64,000 nt of DNA from NCBI GenBank assembly GCA_016711925.1, contig JADJSA010000018.1, positions 248,001 through 312,000 of the forward strand, read 5' to 3'. The position numbers were made by a program, and so were the translations under genes. Of the stretch, positions 1 through 8,442 are shown in pieces (position 1 is the stretch's first letter; each line of letters starts with the position of its first letter). The stretch is from Candidatus Methylophosphatis haderslevensis. GTDB lineage: Bacteria > Pseudomonadota > Gammaproteobacteria > Burkholderiales > Rhodocyclaceae. The notes beneath the pieces are model-generated. The model had not been told where the DNA came from and did no database searches. It saw only the letters and a list, made by a program, of their open reading frames with translations.

Positions 1-23
1 AGGGCAAGCGGCGCGATCCGCGG

Positions 24-1127
24 GTGGCGCTTGCCGGGACGCTGCTGCTGGCCGTAGCACTCGCCCTTGCCCCGTTCGCGGTCGGTGCGGGGGCCGGCAT
101 CGCGTGGGTGCGGGTGATCGATTTTGCGCTGCTCTACATCATGCTGGCGCTCGGCTTAAACATCGTGGTCGGTTTCGCCGGTCTGCTTGATCTCGGCTAC
201 ATCGCTTTCTACGCGGTTGGCGCCTACCTATATGCGCTGCTCAGTTCGCCCCATCTGGCGGGCGCCTTTCCGTCCCTGGCGCCAGGCCTGCACTGGCCGA
301 TCTGGGCGATCCTGCCGCTCGGGGCGCTGGTGGCCGGGGCGTTCGGTGTGATCCTCGGTGCGCCGACCCTGCGCCTGCGGGGCGACTATCTGGCGATCGT
401 CACCCTTGGTTTCGGCGAAATCATCCGCATCTTCATGAACAATCTGAACCGCCCGGTCAATCTGACCAACGGGCCGCAAGGCATCACGCAGATCGACCCG
501 ATCGGCATCGGCGGCGTTTCGTTCGGCCGTACTCTCGATGTATTCGGCATCGGCCTGCCGTCGGTGTATCTGTACTACTACCTGTTCCTGGGCGCGACCC
601 TGCTGGTGGTGTTCGTGTCGATCCGCCTCGAGGATTCGCGCATCGGCCGCGCCTGGGTGGCGATTCGCGAGGACGAGATCGCCGCCAAGGCCTGTGGCAT
701 CAATACCCGCAACATCAAGCTGCTGGCGTTTGCCATGGGCGCCTCGTTCGGCGGCGTGGCCGGCGGCCTGTTCGCCGGATTCCAGCAGTTCGTCAGCCCG
801 GAGAGCTTCACCCTGATGGAATCGGTGATGGTGCTCTGCATGGTTGTTCTGGGCGGGATGGGGCACATCCCGGGCGTGATATTCGGCGGCATCCTGCTCA
901 CGCTGCTGCCCGAGGCGCTGCGCTACGGCGCCGGGCCGGTGCAGACCGCGCTGTTCGGCAAGGTGCTGGTGCCGCCGGAGTCGCTGCGGATGCTGCTGTT
1001 CGGACTGGCCTTGATTCTGGTCATGCTCTATCGGCCGGCCGGTTTGTGGCCGTCGGCGATCCGCCGGCGCGAGTTCGCAGGCGCCGGAAATAGCCCGGAA
1101 AATGGCGCGGGAAGCGAGCGTGAGTGA
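24..1127 (+). CDS. livM: Branched-chain amino acid ABC transporter permease LivM (5' end possibly outside window)
   Basis: Inner-membrane permease of the Liv high-affinity leucine/isoleucine/valine importer. The 367 residues visible are highly hydrophobic with about eight to nine membrane segments. They include the family's N-terminal stretch (LGLNIVVGFAGLLDLGY), the cytoplasmic loop LRGDYLAIVTLGFGEI that contacts the ATPases, and a C-terminal helix near LVMLYRPAGLWP. The reading frame is open to the left window edge, so the GTG at 24 may be internal and the true start may lie upstream. The 3' end overlaps livG, and livF follows, so it belongs to a liv operon whose livK/livH genes would lie to the left. 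Substrate within the Liv/amide group cannot be decided from sequence alone. Confidence 0.88.
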   Translation: MALAGTLLLAVALALAPFAVGAGAGIAWVRVIDFALLYIMLALGLNIVVGFAGLLDLGYIAFYAVGAYLYALLSSPHLAGAFPSLAPGLHWPIWAILPLGALVAGAFGVILGAPTLRLRGDYLAIVTLGFGEIIRIFMNNLNRPVNLTNGPQGITQIDPIGIGGVSFGRTLDVFGIGLPSVYLYYYLFLGATLLVVFVSIRLEDSRIGRAWVAIREDEIAAKACGINTRNIKLLAFAMGASFGGVAGGLFAGFQQFVSPESFTLMESVMVLCMVVLGGMGHIPGVIFGGILLTLLPEALRYGAGPVQTALFGKVLVPPESLRMLLFGLALILVMLYRPAGLWPSAIRRREFAGAGNSPENGAGSERE

Positions 1128-1890
1128 AGTGCTGCTCGATGCGCGCGGCATCGCCAAGTCGTTCGGTGGCGTGCAGGCGCTGCGCGATGTTTCGCTGACG
1201 ATCGGACGCGGCGAAATCTACGGGCTGATCGGCCCCAACGGCGCCGGCAAGACGACGTTCTTCAACGTCCTGACCGGCCTCTACTCGGCCGACAGCGGCG
1301 AGGTGCAGTTCGATGGTGCGCGACTCGACATCGGTTTGCCGCATCTGGTCACGCGCCAAGGCATCGCACGGACCTTCCAGAACATCCGTCTGTTCGCCAA
1401 CATGAGTGCGCTGGAGAACGTGATGGTCGGGCGCCACTTGCGCAGCCACGCCAGCGTGATCGGCGCGGTGTTGCGCAATCGGGCGACCCGCAGGGAAGAG
1501 GCGGACATCGTCGATCGGGCACACCGGCTGTTGCGATACGTCGGCGTCGACGCGCGCGCCAACGATCTGGCACGACACCTCTCGTATGGCGACCAGCGGC
1601 GCCTCGAAATCGCCCGCGCGCTGGCGACCGAGCCCAAGCTGCTGGCGCTGGACGAGCCGGCCGCCGGCATGAATGCCACCGAAACCGCGTCGCTGCGCCA
1701 ATTGGTCGAATCGATACGCGCCGACGGCGTCACCGTGCTGTTGATCGAGCATGATGTCAAGCTGGTGATGGGGCTGTGCGATCGCGTTGCCGTGCTCGAC
1801 TACGGCGAGAAGATCGCGGAAGACGTTCCCGACCGGGTGCAGCGGGATCCGAAGGTGGTCGAGGCATATCTCGGCGGGGCGCTCGCCTGA
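1102..1890 (+). CDS. livG: Branched-chain amino acid ABC transporter ATPase LivG
   Basis: First ATPase subunit of the Liv importer, powering uptake from the cytoplasmic face. Of 262 residues, the Walker A GPNGAGKTT lies near residue 50, a weak signature loop (LSYGDQRRLEIARAL) near 160, and Walker B LLALDEPAAGM follows. The C-terminal EAYLGG ending is typical of LivG. The start at 1102 overlaps livM by 26 nt. A GTG at 1120, inside the livM stop region, is an equally possible start and would remove six residues. The stop TGA shares a base with the livF ATG, indicating translational coupling. Confidence 0.92.
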   Translation: MAREASVSEVLLDARGIAKSFGGVQALRDVSLTIGRGEIYGLIGPNGAGKTTFFNVLTGLYSADSGEVQFDGARLDIGLPHLVTRQGIARTFQNIRLFANMSALENVMVGRHLRSHASVIGAVLRNRATRREEADIVDRAHRLLRYVGVDARANDLARHLSYGDQRRLEIARALATEPKLLALDEPAAGMNATETASLRQLVESIRADGVTVLLIEHDVKLVMGLCDRVAVLDYGEKIAEDVPDRVQRDPKVVEAYLGGALA

Positions 1891-2594
1891 TGCTCAAGGT
1901 GCGCGAACTGCGGGTTTCCTACGGCGGCATTTCGGCGGTCAAGTCGATCGATTTCGATGTTGCCGACGGCGAACTGGTCTGTCTGATCGGCGCCAACGGC
2001 GCCGGCAAGACCAGCACCCTCAAGGCACTGGCGCGCATGCTTCCCGCGCATGGCGAGATTCGCTACCGCGGCGACGATATCGTGCACTGGCCGGCGCACC
2101 GCCTGATCGGCGAAGGCCTGGCGCTGGTGCCCGAAGGACGCGGCGTGTTCGCGCGGCTGAGCATCGCCGAGAACCTTGCGATGGGCGCCTATTGCCGCAG
2201 CGACACGAGCGCAATCGAGGCCGATCTGGCCCGCGTCTACGATCTGCTGCCGCGGCTCAAGGAGCGCGCCGGGCAGCTGGCCGGCACCTTGTCGGGCGGC
2301 GAACAGCAAATGCTGGCGATTGGTCGCGCCCTGATGGGCCGACCCAAACTGTTGTTGCTCGACGAGCCTTCGATGGGACTCGCGCCGATCATGGTGCAGA
2401 AGGTCTACGACGTGATTCGCTCGGTCGCGGCGGACGGCATGACCATCCTGCTGGTCGAACAGAATGCCAAGCTGGCGCTGTCGGTATCGACACGGGGTTA
2501 CGTGATGGAAAGCGGTCGCATCACGCTTGCCGACAGCGCGGCGATGCTGCTGGACAATCCTGGAGTGCGCGAAGCCTATCTGGGCGGCGACTAG
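1890..2594 (+). CDS. livF: Branched-chain amino acid ABC transporter ATPase LivF
   Basis: Second ATPase of the Liv importer, 234 residues from the ATG that overlaps the livG stop (TGATG). Walker A GANGAGKTS lies near residue 38, followed by the family segment LVPEGRGVFARLSIAENL, signature LSGGEQQMLAIGRAL and Walker B LLLLDEPSMGLAPI. It pairs with LivG on the LivH/LivM permeases. The longer frame opening at 1776 would lie inside livG and was rejected. About 210 nt of non-coding sequence follow, with GC-rich short inverted repeats but no clear T-tract terminator. Confidence 0.93.
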   Translation: MLKVRELRVSYGGISAVKSIDFDVADGELVCLIGANGAGKTSTLKALARMLPAHGEIRYRGDDIVHWPAHRLIGEGLALVPEGRGVFARLSIAENLAMGAYCRSDTSAIEADLARVYDLLPRLKERAGQLAGTLSGGEQQMLAIGRALMGRPKLLLLDEPSMGLAPIMVQKVYDVIRSVAADGMTILLVEQNAKLALSVSTRGYVMESGRITLADSAAMLLDNPGVREAYLGGD

Positions 2595-2807
2595 CCGGGC
2601 GCGGGTCGTGGCGAAGTTCGGGCGGCCCGGCGCCTGGCGCCTTGCGGCGCACGAGTCGCCTGACGGAACCCGGGAGCTTGTCGTGCAGCGCCAGTTGCGA
2701 CGCAGTTGCGTGCTCTGCCACCTTTGCAGTTTGGCCGGATCGCGCAGTACCCTGCGAATGGTGCCGAATTCTGCCGGCGAACGATGCGCCGGGAATCGGT
2801 GCGGTCT

Positions 2808-3938
2808 TCAGTCGCCCTGAAGGGTGTCGGCAAATGAAACCGCCGACAGTTGCGCGCGGTTGATGGCCTGGAAGTCCAGGCCGAGGTTTTCCGCCTGGCC
2901 GGCGAGATTGCGCGGGTCGTCCTCGCAGGCGCGCGCGAGGTCGAGAAACGGTTTGTATACGCCGCCCTTGCCGGTAAGCGCCGCAGAAATGGCGTCCGGC
3001 AGGTGCATCTCGCTGAGAACCGCTTCCATGCTTGTTCCCAGCAGCACGTTGAGCAGCGAGAAGGCGCCGGTGATAAACAGGTTGTCGTGCTCGCCCCGGT
3101 CGAAAAACACCTGCCCGACCTGTTCCATGAAGCGGCCCCGCGCGATCGCGGCCTGCATGATTGCGGGCGCGCCGGGCTCCTTGCTCGCCGTGACGAGAAG
3201 CAGGGACAGCCATTTGTTCAGCTTGTCGTAGCCTAGCATGGTGACCGCGTGGCGGAACGACTGAATCTCGACCGGCAGGCCGAAGCCGGCCGAGTTGATG
3301 TAGCGCAGCAGTTTGTAGGAGAGCGCGACATCCTGTTTCAGCGCCGCTTCAATCTCCTTGACTTCGGCGTCGCGCCGCACCAGATTCAGCACGCGGACGA
3401 TCTGTGCGTGTCCCGGCGACAGGCGATGCGCCTTTGGTCCGCCATTGAGAAAGAACCAACCGGTCGCACCGGCATAGCCGTTTGCCATTGCGGCATCGAA
3501 GCCGGCGGCGTTCAGCAGCCCGACTGCCAAAGGCACGCCCACACCGTGGAGCGCGCGCGGATGGGCGACTACGTCGACCAGTCCGAACCGCAGCGGCACG
3601 TCGGCCGGCAGCTTCTCGCCGTGGCCGACCTGCGACGCACACAGGCCGATACCCTTTTCCGCAAGCGCCTTCGCCAGTTGGGCGCCTTCGCCGGTAGCCA
3701 ACAGGCTTGCCGGCAGCTCGACCAGCGTGTTTTCCGGCAGCTCCCATTCCACCAGCGTTGCATCCAGCGCGATGCCCGACAGGCTAAGCAGGACGGTGCG
3801 CTCCATCGGCCAGCTTGGGGCAATCTCGTTCAAGGCATCGCAGGCCTCGCCCATCGACTCGGCATGGACCACCAGGCGGTTGGCGGTAATCGCGCGCGAC
3901 TTATTGACGACGGGTTCGTGGGTAAGCAGGACGGTCAT
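2808..3938 (-). CDS. EAL/HDOD (YuxH-type) signalling protein
   Basis: 376-residue cytoplasmic protein of the YuxH type (COG3434). The N-terminal half resembles a degenerate EAL domain, in which I see no EAL/EVL catalytic signature. The C-terminal HDOD domain (roughly residues 170-350) contains the segments LKQDVALSYKLLRYINSAGF and FRHAVTMLGYDKLNKWLSLL. Family members act in c-di-GMP-linked or stress signalling without cleaving c-di-GMP, and HDOD is a catalytically dead relative of HD. The ATG overlaps the stop of the upstream flavin reductase by 4 nt (ATGA), so the two are translationally coupled. No specific partner can be named. Confidence 0.82.
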   Translation of the reverse strand: MTVLLTHEPVVNKSRAITANRLVVHAESMGEACDALNEIAPSWPMERTVLLSLSGIALDATLVEWELPENTLVELPASLLATGEGAQLAKALAEKGIGLCASQVGHGEKLPADVPLRFGLVDVVAHPRALHGVGVPLAVGLLNAAGFDAAMANGYAGATGWFFLNGGPKAHRLSPGHAQIVRVLNLVRRDAEVKEIEAALKQDVALSYKLLRYINSAGFGLPVEIQSFRHAVTMLGYDKLNKWLSLLLVTASKEPGAPAIMQAAIARGRFMEQVGQVFFDRGEHDNLFITGAFSLLNVLLGTSMEAVLSEMHLPDAISAALTGKGGVYKPFLDLARACEDDPRNLAGQAENLGLDFQAINRAQLSAVSFADTLQGD

Positions 3939-4990
3939 CGGCTGGGCAGGCTGTCTGCAGAGTAAGTGAACGAATCGGCAAAGAATTCTTCCTCGGGCAA
4001 CCGGCAGGCGTCAACGAAGCTTTTCCTGGCGGCATCGATCATCGCCGGCGCGCCACAGGCATATACCTGACAAGCCGACAGATCCGGCAAATCGTCGATC
4101 ACCGCCTGATGGACCAGTCCCGTTCGGCCGTGCCAGTCGTCCTCCGCAAGGTTATCGGACAGAACAGGAACATACTTGAATCCAGCAAGCGTCGTCGCCC
4201 AGCTTTGCGCGAGTTCGTGCAGGTACAGCCCCGCGCGATCGCGCGCACCCCAGTAAAGCGTCATCGGCCGCTTGATCTTGTGGTGGCTGGCGTGTTCGAC
4301 GATCGCCTTGATCGGTGCAAAACCGGTGCCGCCCGCAACCAGAATGATCGGCTTGCCCGGCGCGCCGCCTTCCACTTGGCCGTCCGCTTCGCGCAGGTAG
4401 AAGCTGCCCAGCGGTCCCTCGAACCGCAGGATGTCGCGCTCTTTCATGGTGTGGAACACGTGCTCCGTAAACTGCCCGCCGGGAATGTGGCGGATATGCA
4501 GTTGCAGGCACGCGTCGTCATGCGGTGCGTTGGCGATCGAAAAGCTGCGGCGCTTGCCGTCTTTGAGCAGAATGTCGATGTATTGGCCGGCCAGGAACTG
4601 CAGCCGTTCGTTGGCCGGGAGTTTCAGGTGAAGGATCACGACGTCCCCGGCCGGACGCTCGATCTTCTGTACCCGGCAGGGAAGAATGCGAACCGGGATG
4701 TCCTTCAGCGCACGCACCTCGCGGCATTCGATCGTGATGTCGCCCCGCGGGCGGGCGCAGCAGAACAGTGCGTAGCCTCGCCTGCGTTCGTCGGAACTCA
4801 GGGCGCTTTCCTGATGCTCGCCATGTGCGATCTCGCCGGCGAGCACCTTGCCCTTGCACGAGCCGCAGGCGCCATTGCGGCATCCATACGGGAGAATGAA
4901 TCCGGCATCGAGCGCAGTCTGCAGGATGCTTTGCTCCGGATCGGCCTGGTAGCCGTGGCCGCTGGGCTTGATCGTGACCTGGACCGTCAT
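3935..4990 (-). CDS. 2Fe-2S ferredoxin-domain FAD/NAD(P)H oxidoreductase (CDP-6-deoxy-glucoseen reductase-like)
   Basis: 351-residue electron-transfer flavoprotein. It has a plant-type 2Fe-2S ferredoxin domain at residues 1-90 with ligands C37, C42, C45 and C77 (CRNGACGSC and LFCC). An FAD-binding barrel follows (RSFSIANAPH). The NAD(P)H-binding lobe carries ILVAGGTGFAPIKAI, YWGARDRAGLYLHELA and the C-terminal VYACGAPAMIDAARKSF. This is the architecture of AscD, phenol-hydroxylase and CDP-6-deoxy-delta-3,4-glucoseen reductases. No sugar-biosynthesis gene is nearby, so it is probably a general reductase. I chose the ATG at 4990 (MTVQVTIKPS) over upstream frame extensions that run into the divergent gene at 5033. 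Confidence 0.82.
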   Translation of the reverse strand: MTVQVTIKPSGHGYQADPEQSILQTALDAGFILPYGCRNGACGSCKGKVLAGEIAHGEHQESALSSDERRRGYALFCCARPRGDITIECREVRALKDIPVRILPCRVQKIERPAGDVVILHLKLPANERLQFLAGQYIDILLKDGKRRSFSIANAPHDDACLQLHIRHIPGGQFTEHVFHTMKERDILRFEGPLGSFYLREADGQVEGGAPGKPIILVAGGTGFAPIKAIVEHASHHKIKRPMTLYWGARDRAGLYLHELAQSWATTLAGFKYVPVLSDNLAEDDWHGRTGLVHQAVIDDLPDLSACQVYACGAPAMIDAARKSFVDACRLPEEEFFADSFTYSADSLPSR

Positions 4991-5020
4991 GGTTGAAACT
5001 GCCTCGAAAGCGTGTCGTGA

Positions 5021-5026
5021 GATAAT
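5021..5026 (+). promoter_or_regulatory. Extended -10 element placing a start site on the GTG at 5033 (putative leaderless start)
   Basis: GATAAT preceded by TGA forms an extended -10 (TGnGATAAT) whose last base is 6 nt before the GTG start of the SDR gene. A TTGAAA at 4993-4998 is 22 nt upstream, too far for an ideal -35. With normal spacing transcription would begin on the start codon, giving a leaderless mRNA. No Shine-Dalgarno sequence is present. Confidence 0.45.
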
Positions 5027-5032
5027 CGCACA

Positions 5033-5905
5033 GTGAGAAGATTGTTGATCATCGGCTGCGGCGATGTGGCCAAGCGCGCATTGCCCTGGCTTGCGCAGCG
5101 TTTTCGGGTCTATGCGCTGGTGCGCAATGCCGACGACAAAGCGATAGTCCGCAGCCTTGGGGCGATCCCGCTGCGCGGCGATCTGGACGTGCCGGGCACC
5201 TTGCGGCGGCTGGCCGGAATTGCGCATTGCGTATTGCATGCCGCCCCGCCGCCGGAAGGCGGAGCCGGAGATCGGCGCACCCGCCACCTGCTTGCCGCCT
5301 TATCCACCCGGGCGAGTCTACCACAGCGGATTTCCTACATTTCCACCTCCGGCGTCTATGGCGATTGCATGGGCGAGCGGGTTTCCGAGACCAGGCCTGT
5401 GCGGCCGGCCACGGCGCGGGCGCGGCGTCGCGTCGACGCGGAAGCCGCGTTGCGCGAGTTCGGGATTCGCAGCGGCTGCGCCGTGGCGATCCTGCGCGCC
5501 CCGGGCATCTATGCTGCCGACCGGCTGCCGATCGATCGTCTGCGCCGCGGTGACCCCGTGCTGGCCGTCGAGGACGATGTGTTCACCAACCACATCCATG
5601 CAACCGATCTGGCGCGACTGGCCGGCATGGCATTGTTTCGGGCACGCGGCGGACGCGTCTTCAATGCCAGCGACGACAGCGATCTGCGCATGGGCGATTA
5701 CTTCGATCTGGTCGCCGACGGCCTCGGATTGCCTCACCCGCCGCGAATCCGGCGGGCCGCCGCGGCCGAGCGCCTGTCGCCTCTGACCTTGTCGTTCATG
5801 TCCGAGTCGCGGCGGTTGATAAACGATCGATTCAAGCGCGAATTGCGGATCAAGTTGCGGTTTCCGCAGGTTCGAGACGGTCTGCGCGCAGCGCTGGAGG
5901 GATGA
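5033..5905 (+). CDS. NAD(P)-binding SDR/epimerase family protein
   Basis: 290-residue Rossmann protein. The N-terminal dinucleotide motif is LIIGCGDVAKRAL. YISTSGVYGD holds the SDR Ser/Tyr pair, although no classical YxxxK follows, so it is an atypical SDR of the YeeZ type. The GTG start at 5033 has no Shine-Dalgarno and directly follows an extended -10 sequence, suggesting leaderless translation. The next gene begins immediately after its stop codon, so the two are co-transcribed. Substrate unknown. Confidence 0.72.
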   Translation: MRRLLIIGCGDVAKRALPWLAQRFRVYALVRNADDKAIVRSLGAIPLRGDLDVPGTLRRLAGIAHCVLHAAPPPEGGAGDRRTRHLLAALSTRASLPQRISYISTSGVYGDCMGERVSETRPVRPATARARRRVDAEAALREFGIRSGCAVAILRAPGIYAADRLPIDRLRRGDPVLAVEDDVFTNHIHATDLARLAGMALFRARGGRVFNASDDSDLRMGDYFDLVADGLGLPHPPRIRRAAAAERLSPLTLSFMSESRRLINDRFKRELRIKLRFPQVRDGLRAALEG

Positions 5906-6736
5906 GTGGTCACTATCAGCGGTCTCTGTATCTATCCGATCAAGTCCTGCGGCAGCATCGAACAGAGGTCGGCCCTATTGACCCGGGACGGGTTGGCGCG
6001 AGACCGGCACTGGATGGTGGTCGATCGCGAGGGCACGTTCCTGACACAGCGCCAGCTTCCGCAGATGGCGCTGATTGAACCGCAACTCGGCGACGATGCG
6101 CTGCGTGTCAGCGCCCCCGGCATGGCCGACCTGGAGGTCGCGCTCGGGCGCCCGGGAGCAAGCGTTGCGGCAACGGTATGGAACGACAAATGCGCGGCTT
6201 TCGATGCCGGCGAGGCTGCGGCCGACTGGTTTTCGCAAGTCCTTGGTCGGCAGTGCCGGCTGGTCGAATTCGACCAGCGCAGCGCGCGTTTCAGCGACCG
6301 GGGCTATGCAGGAGAAGCCGTTGCCACCACGCAGTTCTCCGATGGCTTTGCGCTGCTCGTCATCAGCGAAGCGTCGCTGGGCGCGCTCAACGAACGATTG
6401 CTGGAAAAGGGCGCGCAAGCGGTTCGGATGGCGCGTTTTCGGCCCAATCTGACGCTGCATGGCGTCGAAGCGTTCGACGAGGACCACGTTCACGAGTTGC
6501 GCGGCCCGAACGGTATCGCATTGCGTCTGGTCAAGCCCTGTGCGCGTTGCCGGATCACTACCGTCGATCCGGCAACCGGTGTGAGAGATGAGGATGCGGA
6601 GCCGCTCGCGACGCTAAGCAGCTTTCGCAGCACTCACGAGGCCGGTACGATTTTCGGCCAGAACGCGATCGTGCTCGGCGGTGCCGGGCAGCGGCTGGCT
6701 GTCGGCGACGAACTGCAGGTCGTCTGGAACTTCTGA
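5906..6736 (+). CDS. MOSC-domain protein (YcbX-like)
   Basis: 276 residues. A MOSC N-terminal beta-barrel (residues 1-120: LCIYPIKSCGSIEQ, ARDRHWMVVDREGTFLTQRQ) is followed by a MOSC domain (about 125-270) with the conserved ARFRPNLTLHG and the Cys of KPCARCRITTVDP. The family carries molybdenum-cofactor-linked or sulfur-carrier activities; E. coli YcbX detoxifies N-hydroxylated bases. The fused ferredoxin domain of YcbX is absent. The reductase at 3935-4990 could supply electrons, but that is a guess. The GTG start at 5906 is flush with the preceding stop. Confidence 0.78.
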   Translation: MVTISGLCIYPIKSCGSIEQRSALLTRDGLARDRHWMVVDREGTFLTQRQLPQMALIEPQLGDDALRVSAPGMADLEVALGRPGASVAATVWNDKCAAFDAGEAAADWFSQVLGRQCRLVEFDQRSARFSDRGYAGEAVATTQFSDGFALLVISEASLGALNERLLEKGAQAVRMARFRPNLTLHGVEAFDEDHVHELRGPNGIALRLVKPCARCRITTVDPATGVRDEDAEPLATLSSFRSTHEAGTIFGQNAIVLGGAGQRLAVGDELQVVWNF

Positions 6737-6752
6737 ACGGATTGCCGGAACC

Positions 6753-7178
6753 ATGCTTTGGGTCAAATCATTGCACATTGTGTTTGTCGTAAGCTGGTTC
6801 GCTGGGCTGTTTTACCTGCCGCGGATTTTCGTGAATCTGGCGATGGTTCCCGCGGATAGCAAAGCGGAGCGGGATCGCTTGTTGATGATGGCCAACAAGC
6901 TCTACCGGTTCATGACGCCGCTGGGAGTGCTTGCGGTCGTTCTGGGTTTGGTTCTCTGGGTCGTCTATGACGACTACTTCGTCAAAGGTGCGTGGTTGCA
7001 TGTCAAGACTTTGCTCGCCTTGGTGCTGGTTGCCTACCACCTGTACTGTGGCCGCCTGCTGCGCGGATTCGCCGCCGATCGCAACGCGCGCGGACACGTC
7101 TGGTTTCGCTGGTTCAACGAAATGCCGGTGATCGTTCTGTTTGTGGCTGTGTGGCTCGTCATCTTCAAACCGTTCTGA
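6753..7178 (+). CDS. hemJ: Protoporphyrinogen IX oxidase HemJ
   Basis: 141-residue inner-membrane enzyme with four predicted helices that oxidises protoporphyrinogen IX to protoporphyrin IX, the penultimate step of heme synthesis. It shows the HemJ (UPF0093) hallmarks: N-terminal LHIVFVVSWFAGLFYLPR with the conserved histidine at residue 8, the LHVKTLLALVLVAYH segment with the conserved lysine, and C-terminal FNEMPV. ATG 6753 is preceded by an AACGG/CCGGAA-rich region without a strong Shine-Dalgarno. It sits 16 nt after the MOSC gene. hemL is also in the window (30484-31773) but unlinked. Confidence 0.9.
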   Translation: MLWVKSLHIVFVVSWFAGLFYLPRIFVNLAMVPADSKAERDRLLMMANKLYRFMTPLGVLAVVLGLVLWVVYDDYFVKGAWLHVKTLLALVLVAYHLYCGRLLRGFAADRNARGHVWFRWFNEMPVIVLFVAVWLVIFKPF

Positions 7179-7194
7179 TCCAGGAACCACGTCC

Positions 7195-8442
7195 GTGACA
7201 CTGACCCGGCTTCGGCGCGTTCCTACTGTCCCAACCTCTGTCCTAAACGCACGGGCCGGCCTGTATCTCGGACCGCAGGAATTCTTTTGCCCGTGTCCGC
7301 GCGGCCTTGAGGCCTTGCTGGCGGAGGAACTGAGCGGGCTGGGGGCTGCCTCGGTGGAACCGGTGCCTGGTGGTGTGCACTTCGTCGCCGACTGGCGCGG
7401 CTGCTATCGCGTCAATTTGTGGAGCCGACTTGCGACCCGCGTGCTCTGGCGAGTTGCACATTGCCCGTATCGCAACGAGGACGACATTTATGCCATGGCG
7501 CGCAACCTGCCGTGGCACGAATGGTTCTCGGTCGAACAGACGATTCGCGTCTATGTCACCGCGATCCGCAGCCCGTTGAAAAGTCTCGAGTTCCTTGCGT
7601 TGCGCACCAAGGATGCCGTGTGCGACGGCTTTCGCGCGGCATTGGGCAAACGGCCGAGCGTCGATACCGCCAATCCGGACATGCGCATCCACCTGTTCGT
7701 CGACGACCGGTCGGCGATGCTCTACCTGGATACCTCCGGGGAACCGCTCTACAAGCGGGGACTCAAGCGGGCACGGGTCGAAGCGCCGCTCAAAGAGAAT
7801 CTGGCGGCCGGAATCCTGATGCTCGCCGGCTGGAAACCGGAGGAGCCGCTGTTCGATCCGATGTGCGGCAGTGGCACATTTCTGCTGGAGGCGGCGCAGA
7901 TTGCGCTCGACATCGCGCCGGGACTCGGGCGCAACTTCGGCTTCGAGCGCTTCCGCCGCTTCGATCAGCCGCTGTGGCGACTCATGGTGTCCGACGCACG
8001 TGCTGTCAAGCGGGAGAGCGTTTTCCAGATCAGTGGGGCGGATCTCGACCCGGTCGAAGCAGACCGCGGGCGCCGCAACCTGCAGTACGCCAGTCTCGAT
8101 GGCCGGATAAGGGTCGTCCAGGCCGACATACTGAACGTCAATGCGCCAGCCGAGTCCGGGGTCATGGTCACCAATCCGCCGTACGGCGTGCGCCTGGGCG
8201 AGCAGAAATCGCTGGACCTCCTGTACCCGAAGCTTGGCGACGCCCTGAAGCAGCGCTTTGCCGGCTGGCGGTGCTACTTCTTCTCCGGCGACGAAAACCT
8301 GCCGAAGCTGATCGGGCTCAAGGCGACCAAGCGAACCCCGCTCTACAACGGCGCGCTGGAATGCCGGCTCTACGAGTACCGGGTGGTTGCCGGGAAACTG
8401 GCCAAGCGCCGCGCTGCCGAAGCAGACGCGCCGCCTAAATGA
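7195..8442 (+). CDS. rlmL: THUMP-domain 23S rRNA methyltransferase (RlmL-type, without RlmK half)
   Basis: About 415 residues. An N-terminal ferredoxin-like/THUMP part (PRGLEALLAEELSGLG) precedes a Rossmann methyltransferase domain with LFDPMCGSGTFLLEAA and catalytic TNPPYGVRLGE. This matches the N-terminal half of E. coli RlmL/YcbY, which makes m2G2445 in 23S rRNA; the RlmK half is missing, as is common outside gammaproteobacteria. I chose GTG 7195 with AGGAAC upstream; the frame is open back to 7141 inside hemJ. The 3' end overlaps the convergent pilU by 8 nt. Confidence 0.8.
   Translation: MTLTRLRRVPTVPTSVLNARAGLYLGPQEFFCPCPRGLEALLAEELSGLGAASVEPVPGGVHFVADWRGCYRVNLWSRLATRVLWRVAHCPYRNEDDIYAMARNLPWHEWFSVEQTIRVYVTAIRSPLKSLEFLALRTKDAVCDGFRAALGKRPSVDTANPDMRIHLFVDDRSAMLYLDTSGEPLYKRGLKRARVEAPLKENLAAGILMLAGWKPEEPLFDPMCGSGTFLLEAAQIALDIAPGLGRNFGFERFRRFDQPLWRLMVSDARAVKRESVFQISGADLDPVEADRGRRNLQYASLDGRIRVVQADILNVNAPAESGVMVTNPPYGVRLGEQKSLDLLYPKLGDALKQRFAGWRCYFFSGDENLPKLIGLKATKRTPLYNGALECRLYEYRVVAGKLAKRRAAEADAPPK

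Noticed and set aside
7141..7194. Longer methyltransferase start at TTG 7141
   Set aside because: Would begin inside hemJ without a ribosome site; GTG 7195 has AGGAAC upstream and keeps the full THUMP region.
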